Source: Alistipes sp. (GTDB lineage Bacteria > Bacteroidota > Bacteroidia > Bacteroidales > Rikenellaceae). Taken from it: a stretch of DNA of 64,000 bases. The translations under genes and the position numbers were made by a program. The notes below the pieces were generated by a model that was not told the DNA's origin, searched no databases, and saw only the letters and a list, made by a program, of their open reading frames with translations. Below, piece after piece: positions 59,692-64,000 of this stretch. The DNA lies in contig JAHHQO010000011.1 of NCBI GenBank assembly GCA_020026335.1, positions 36,429 through 100,428 of the forward strand. The letters are read 5' to 3'. Positions within the stretch are counted from its first letter, which is position 1, and each line of letters opens with the position of its first letter.

Positions 59692-60294
59692 ATGTTTACA
59701 GAGAACGCAAACAAAATTTTTAATCGTGTAATCGAGGATTATCATCGTTGGGACGATGTTGACCATGCAATCGAGAATCCCTATGAGGCCGGAACATTGG
59801 ACCATCTGCTCTATCATAAAAACTGGATTGACACCGTGCAGTGGCACTTGGAGGATATTATCCGTAACCCGGAGATTGACCCCGTCGAGGCTTTGAAAAT
59901 CAAACGCCGTATCGACAAGTCGAATCAGGACAGAACCGACATGGTGGAATATGTAGACTCTTATCTGCTGGACAAATATAAGGATGTGAAAATTCAGGAG
60001 GGTGCGCGTATCAACACCGAGACTCCTGCGTGGGCCATCGACCGTCTGTCGATTCTGGCTCTGAAGATTTACCATATGCGCTGCGAGACCGAACGTAAGG
60101 ATGTCGACGAGGCACACCGTGCCGCTTGTCAGAAGAAACTCGACGTGCTGCTCACCCAGCAGGTCGATCTTTCGAGAGCCATCGAGGAGCTGATTGAGGA
60201 CATCGAGGCAGGTCGCAAGTATATGAAGACCTACAAACAGATGAAGATGTACAACGACCCGGCATTGAATCCGGTGTTGTACGGCAAGAAATAA
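59692..60294 (+). CDS. DUF4254 protein
   Basis: A 200-residue, probably soluble and largely helical protein of the DUF4254 family: FNRVIEDYHRWDDVDHAI and IENPYEAGTLDHLLYHKNWIDTVQWHLEDIIR near the N-terminus, KRRIDKSNQDRTDMVEYVD in the middle, and a long helix KYMKTYKQMKMYN at the end. The family is conserved in Bacteroidota next to a GT9 glycosyltransferase, as here (11-base gap), which suggests a role in lipopolysaccharide or other glycan synthesis; no activity is established. Confidence 0.88.
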   Translation: MFTENANKIFNRVIEDYHRWDDVDHAIENPYEAGTLDHLLYHKNWIDTVQWHLEDIIRNPEIDPVEALKIKRRIDKSNQDRTDMVEYVDSYLLDKYKDVKIQEGARINTETPAWAIDRLSILALKIYHMRCETERKDVDEAHRAACQKKLDVLLTQQVDLSRAIEELIEDIEAGRKYMKTYKQMKMYNDPALNPVLYGKK

Positions 60295-60305
60295 TCGCTG
60301 AACGA

Positions 60306-61355
60306 ATGAAGGATTTGAAGCGAAAAAATCGTACGACGGGGGGTGGAACGACTCCCCGTCATCTTTTAATTCTGCGCACCTCGGCCATGGGCGATGTGGC
60401 GATGCTGCCTCATGCCGTGAGGGCGTTGAAGGAGGCCTATCCCCAGTTGAAGGTCACCGTGGCATCGCGTCCGCTGTTCCGCCCCTTCTTTGCGGGGCTG
60501 GATGTCGATTTTCTGGAGGTGGATACCAAGGGCTCGGAGCATTCGCTGCTGGGTATGTGGTGTCTGGCACGCAAGGCGCGTGAAATGGGGGTCGATGCCG
60601 TGGCAGATGCCCACGGGGTGATGCGCTCGGAGGCTTTCCGCCTTTCGATGTGGCTGCACGGCATTCCCGTGGCGTATATCCGAAAGGGACGCATGGCCAA
60701 GAAGGCATTTATCCGCAAGGGCGGTCGCGGTTGTCTGCCGCTCAAACCCACGGTGGTGCGCTATGTCGATGTGTTGCGCCGTCTGGGCTTCGAGGTGGAG
60801 AATCCCGCCCCTGCCCGCAAGACCGAACGACCCAACCCCATGGGCGAGAAGACCTCGACATGGGTGGGCTTTGCCCCCTTCTCGGCACAGAAGGGCAAGA
60901 CCTATCCCGAGGATTTGAGCCGCGAGCTGGTCGCCCTCCTCTCCGCTCGCTTCGGACGGGTGTTTATCCACAGCGGTGGCGGACAGGAGCAGGCGTTCGC
61001 GCAGGAGATGGAGCAGAAGTATGAGAATGTGACCGCCTTGTTCGGCAAGGTGAAGTTGGAGGGCGAGATGAATGTCATCTCCCACCTCGACTGCGTCATT
61101 TCGATGGATTCGCTGGTTATGCACCTCGCCTCACTGATGGCAACGCCCTGCGTTTCGGTGTGGGGAGCCACACATCCCGACCTCGGATTTTTGGGTTGGG
61201 GCGGTGATGCCGACAATGTGTTGCAGGCCGACATGGCGTGTCGTCCCTGCTCGGTGTTCGGAGCCAAGCCCTGCAAGTATGGCGACTACCGCTGTATGCG
61301 TGCCGTCTCTCCGCAACAGATTTTGGAAAAGGTGGAGCAGGTGGTGGGCAGATAG
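60306..61355 (+). CDS. GT9-family glycosyltransferase (heptosyltransferase-like)
   Basis: GT9 enzymes such as WaaC and WaaF add heptose to lipopolysaccharide core at the inner membrane's cytoplasmic face. The 349 residues open with a basic stretch then LILRTSAMGDVAMLPHAVRAL (GT-B N-terminal strand), followed by GVDAVADAHGVMRS, the sugar-phosphate strand WVGFAPFSAQKGKTYP, and the C-terminal VISMDSLVMHLASLM and SVWGATHPDLGF, all family landmarks. It follows DUF4254 by 11 bases and ends at a terminator. The donor sugar is not determined. Confidence 0.9.
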   Translation: MKDLKRKNRTTGGGTTPRHLLILRTSAMGDVAMLPHAVRALKEAYPQLKVTVASRPLFRPFFAGLDVDFLEVDTKGSEHSLLGMWCLARKAREMGVDAVADAHGVMRSEAFRLSMWLHGIPVAYIRKGRMAKKAFIRKGGRGCLPLKPTVVRYVDVLRRLGFEVENPAPARKTERPNPMGEKTSTWVGFAPFSAQKGKTYPEDLSRELVALLSARFGRVFIHSGGGQEQAFAQEMEQKYENVTALFGKVKLEGEMNVISHLDCVISMDSLVMHLASLMATPCVSVWGATHPDLGFLGWGGDADNVLQADMACRPCSVFGAKPCKYGDYRCMRAVSPQQILEKVEQVVGR

Positions 61356-61374
61356 GCCTGCCGATGAAATTCAA

Positions 61375-61408
61375 AAAGATGAAAAACAGGACGTTTTTCA
61401 TCTTTTTT
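61375..61408 (+). terminator. Intrinsic terminator of DUF4254-GT9
   Basis: Eleven-bp stem (61378-61387 region with 61393-61404), then eight T residues. Confidence 0.85.
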
Positions 61409-61501
61409 TTGTCCCAAATTGTAGGGAGTCTGACCCGTGACCTCCCTGCGTCAGAATCTTTCGAACCGCCCGATGGGGAGAGTCCGAGTGCCGTGACGAT
61501 A

Positions 61502-61541
61502 CAAAAAAAGAGCAGACTTTCGAAAAAGTCTGCTCTTTTTG
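61502..61541 (-). terminator. Intrinsic terminator of tyrS-folB
   Basis: About 13-bp stem (61505-61518 with 61527-61540) flanked by A and T runs, so possibly bidirectional. Confidence 0.88.
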
Positions 61542-61588
61542 CAATTAGTGGAGGCAAATCCGTGGGGAAGTGCCTGCCCTTCACATTT

Positions 61589-61942
61589 CTATTTTTCGAG
61601 TACCACGCTCACGCGGTCGAGCTTGCCACCCAGCGGCGGTGCCAGCTTCGACACACGGCAACGGATGTGGGTAATCTGCGGAAAAGTGGCGTAGAGGGCA
61701 TCGATGATGTTCATCGCCACACGCTCGATGGTGCGCTGTGTCACCGCCATGCGTGCTCTGACCACCTCATAGACCGTCAGGTAATTGACTGCCTTTTCCA
61801 CGGCATCGTCCTTCGCCACGTCACCCAATTCGGTGGTGATTTCCAAATCCACGGTGAAGCGGTTGCCTACCTGCTGCTCCATGTCGTAGCAGCCGTGGAA
61901 GGCACGGAACTCCATGCGTTCAAGCTCGATTTTGTACTCCAT
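61589..61942 (-). CDS. folB: Dihydroneopterin aldolase
   Basis: FolB converts dihydroneopterin to hydroxymethyl-dihydropterin in folate synthesis. The 117-residue length is standard. MEFRAFHGCYDMEQQVGNRFTVDLEI carries the conserved His, Gly and the Glu region, and RCRVSKLAPPLGGKLDRVSVVLEK holds the family's conserved Lys. It lies 1 base after tyrS, in the same direction, and ends before a terminator, so the two are one transcription unit without an obvious functional link. Confidence 0.93.
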   Translation of the reverse strand: MEYKIELERMEFRAFHGCYDMEQQVGNRFTVDLEITTELGDVAKDDAVEKAVNYLTVYEVVRARMAVTQRTIERVAMNIIDALYATFPQITHIRCRVSKLAPPLGGKLDRVSVVLEK

Positions 61943-61943
61943 C

Positions 61944-63245
61944 TTACTCTGCGATTACGAGGTAGTAGTTCTTCTTACCGCGCTGCAAGAGGAGGTACTT
62001 GCCGGCGATGAGGTCATCGGTAGTAACTGCCTGCTGGGGGTCTGCGACCTTCTCCTTGTTCATCGACACACCGCCTGCCATGACCATCTTGCGGCACTCA
62101 CCCTTCGAGGGGAATACCTTGGTCAGCTCGGCTGCGAGGTTGATGAAGGGCAGTTCCTGCAAGTCGGAACGCGAGATGGTGAACTGGGGAACACCTTCGA
62201 AGACCTGAAGCAGGGTCTGCTCGTCGAGCTTGTGCAACGACTCCGAAGTGGCGTTGCCGAAGAGAATCTGCGATGCCTCGACAGCCTTCTCGTACTCCTC
62301 CTTGGAGTGAATCATGGTAGTCACCTCCTGTGCCAGACGCTTCTGGAGAATACGCAGGTGGGGTGCCTCGTCATGCTCCTTGATGAGCGACTCGATGGTC
62401 TCGCGGTCGAGGAGTGTGAAAATCTTGATGTAACGCTTTGCGTCGTCGTCGCTCACGTTCAGCCAGAACTGGTAGAACTTGTAGGGCGAGGTGTAACGGG
62501 GGTCGAGCCATACGTTACCGCTCTCGGTCTTACCGAACTTTGTACCGTCGGCCTTGGTAATCAGCGGGCAGGTGATGGCGAAAGCCTCGGCCTCGGAACC
62601 CAGCTTGCGGCGAATGAGCTCGGTACCTGTGGTGATGTTGCCCCACTGGTCGGCACCGCCCAACTGCACCTTACAATTCATGGTCTGGTAGAGGTGGAGG
62701 AAGTCGTAGCCCTGGAGGAGCTGGTAGGTGAACTCGGTGAACGACATACCGTCACCCTCACCGTTGAAACGCTTCTTCACCGAATCCTTGGCCATCATGT
62801 AGTTGACGGTGATGCACTTACCGATGTTGCGGATAAATTCGAGGAACGAGAAATCCTTCATCCAGTCGTAGTTGTTCACCAATACGGCGGCGTTGGGAGC
62901 ATCGGACTCGAAGTCGAGGAGTTTTGCCAGCTGGTTCTTGATGGCCTCCTGATTGTGGCGCAGGGTCTTCTCGTCGAGGAGGTTACGCTCCTGCGACTTG
63001 CCCGAGGGGTCGCCAATCATACCCGTAGCACCACCGATGAGGGCGATGGGACGGTGACCGCACATCTGAAAGTGCTTCAGAATCATGACGCTGACCAGGT
63101 GACCGATGTGCAGCGAGTCGGCTGTGGGGTCGATACCTACATATGCGGTGGTCATCTCCTTTTCGAGCTGTTCCTTTGCTCCGGGCATGATGGTGTGAAT
63201 CATGCCTCTCCATTCGAGTTCTTCGATGAAATTCTTTTCTGACAT
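61944..63245 (-). CDS. tyrS: Tyrosyl-tRNA synthetase
   Basis: A class I aminoacyl-tRNA synthetase charging tRNA-Tyr, cytosolic dimer. The 433 residues show the HIGH motif at 46-49 (DSLHIGHLV), LGGADQWGNI near 196-204, and KFGKT at 236-240 in the KMSKS position. An S4-like RNA-binding C-terminus follows (EQTLLQVFEGV, then LTKVFPSKGECRKMVMAGGVSMN). Start and length fit bacterial TyrRS. It is followed by folB after 1 base. The dnaX fragment lies upstream, 21 bases away, and may share its transcript. Confidence 0.97.
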   Translation of the reverse strand: MSEKNFIEELEWRGMIHTIMPGAKEQLEKEMTTAYVGIDPTADSLHIGHLVSVMILKHFQMCGHRPIALIGGATGMIGDPSGKSQERNLLDEKTLRHNQEAIKNQLAKLLDFESDAPNAAVLVNNYDWMKDFSFLEFIRNIGKCITVNYMMAKDSVKKRFNGEGDGMSFTEFTYQLLQGYDFLHLYQTMNCKVQLGGADQWGNITTGTELIRRKLGSEAEAFAITCPLITKADGTKFGKTESGNVWLDPRYTSPYKFYQFWLNVSDDDAKRYIKIFTLLDRETIESLIKEHDEAPHLRILQKRLAQEVTTMIHSKEEYEKAVEASQILFGNATSESLHKLDEQTLLQVFEGVPQFTISRSDLQELPFINLAAELTKVFPSKGECRKMVMAGGVSMNKEKVADPQQAVTTDDLIAGKYLLLQRGKKNYYLVIAE

Positions 63246-63266
63246 ATCTTTTCTTGTTTTTTTGTT

Positions 63267-64000
63267 CTATTCCAATTCCAGATGCAGGGCCTTGCTCAAG
63301 GCTGCAATTTCCGGATTTTTATTCAATAAATATTTCATTTTATCTTCGGGCTTTATGGGTCTCGAAGCCTTGATTTGTTCGTTGAGGATAACTTCGAGGT
63401 CGATAAATCCGTTGATGTTGGCGATTTTGCAGAAACTCATCAGTATGGCTGTCTTGTTTCTGAGAATCTCCTCACGCAGTTCGGAGGTGGGCACCGAGAT
63501 GATGATGCGGTTGTCGCGTATCTCCATCATTTCGAACGCCTGCACGAAGCGCGGACGGTTGGCGCGGATAACGTCCATGAACTTTAGACGAGAGTTGAGC
63601 AGTTTGTTGTAACTGTCGGGGTCTACGTCTCGGTTCACGGGCTCTGCGGTGACGGCTGCCTCCTCGGGAGTCGGTGCTTCGGTGGTCTTGGCGGTGGCCA
63701 AAATCTCGGAGAGCGATGTTCCCGTGATGAGCGACTTGCGTCGTCGGGGCTGCTGTGCCGTTGCAGGCGTTGCCGTTGCCGTGGGTGTCGCCGTTGCCTG
63801 GGGCGCGGGCGTTGCCACATGGGGTGTCGGCTGTGCCACCTGTGCCGGTTGTGCGACCTGCACCACCTGTGGGGTGACGGTCGGTGCTGCGGGCTGTTCC
63901 TGTCGGGGCTGCTGCTCGGTTGCTCGGGGCGAGGGTGTCGCCACGGGTGCGGGTGCAGGGGTTGCCACGGGTTGGGGGGCAGGTGTCGGCGCTACGGGGC
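63267..64000 (-). CDS. dnaX: DNA polymerase III subunit gamma/tau, C-terminal part (5' end beyond window)
   Basis: The frame is open into the window edge, giving at least 243 residues of the C-terminus. The proximal part is a Pro/Ala/Thr/Gln-rich linker (repeated ATPAPAPVATP-like stretches), probably disordered. Residues from about the last 130 form the tau-type end, including LNSRLKFMDVIRANRPRFVQAFEMMEI and the closing NPEIAALSKALHLELE, matching Bacteroidota DnaX ends; the ATPase core is outside the window. Tau couples clamp loader and polymerase. Identification is from these C-terminal motifs only. Confidence 0.75.
   Translation of the reverse strand, partial: PVAPTPAPQPVATPAPAPVATPSPRATEQQPRQEQPAAPTVTPQVVQVAQPAQVAQPTPHVATPAPQATATPTATATPATAQQPRRRKSLITGTSLSEILATAKTTEAPTPEEAAVTAEPVNRDVDPDSYNKLLNSRLKFMDVIRANRPRFVQAFEMMEIRDNRIIISVPTSELREEILRNKTAILMSFCKIANINGFIDLEVILNEQIKASRPIKPEDKMKYLLNKNPEIAALSKALHLELE

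Overview
This is a chromosomal window from a Bacteroidota bacterium, most likely a gut member of the Rikenellaceae such as Alistipes. The lineage is an inference, not a database result. It rests on three things: the gene families present (BatD/BatE, DUF4254, DUF721, dipeptidyl peptidase IV, a fused DAHP synthase/chorismate mutase, a GT3-GT35 glycogen protein), a moderately high GC content, and many Bacteroidota-type promoters of the form TTG-N19-21-TAnnTTTG just upstream of genes. Most of the window is housekeeping core genome. No phage, integrase, transposase, CRISPR array or rRNA gene is visible.

Layout. 0-4 kb: the 5' part of an OmpA-like lipoprotein gene, then pnp and rpsO. 4-7 kb: an ApbE flavin transferase, a lipid kinase and an AraC regulator. 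7-9.2 kb: a three-gene ECF sigma factor operon and a gene-poor spacer. 9.2-18.4 kb: a four-gene glycogen operon on the minus strand, comprising a 1416-residue glycogen synthase-phosphorylase fusion, a debranching enzyme, a GT4 glycosyltransferase and a GH57 amylase. 18.5-29.2 kb: hemW, pckA, a secreted hydrolase, frr, tlpA-like, pyrH, dxs, a radical SAM enzyme, and DAHP synthase/chorismate mutase. 29.3-31.6 kb: an AT-richer accessory patch of three secreted proteins (two PEGA-like), a 216-bp element with terminal inverted repeats, and tRNA-Thr. 31.8-45.7 kb: threonine dehydrogenase, a hydrolase, an M48 protease, aldolase, fumarase, batD-batE-recR, a META lipoprotein, ridA and nrdJ. 45.9-46.25 kb: a relic of malate dehydrogenase. 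46.3-53.7 kb: recF-DUF721, a TPR protein-ribH, an aquaporin, and an NfnAB-like pair with a DUF1573 protein. 53.8-55.6 kb: a duplicated tRNA-Asn/tRNA-Val cassette. 55.7-64 kb: DPP IV, an unknown protein, a LysM glucosaminidase, DUF4254-GT9, folB, tyrS and the 3' part of dnaX.

How the genes fit together. Central carbon metabolism is well represented (aldolase, PEP carboxykinase, fumarase, glycogen storage), as is anaerobic redox (NfnAB-like transhydrogenase, B12-dependent ribonucleotide reductase). This suits a saccharolytic or asaccharolytic gut anaerobe.

The most interesting observations: lysine/threonine-rich, histone-like C-terminal tails on two separate glycogen-degrading enzymes of one operon; the glycogen synthase-phosphorylase fusion; a promoter-bearing malate dehydrogenase relic with a large internal deletion and a frameshift; the tRNA cassette duplication in which both tRNA-Asn copies have a T-stem mismatch; and a MITE-like element beside an accessory patch downstream of tRNA-Thr.
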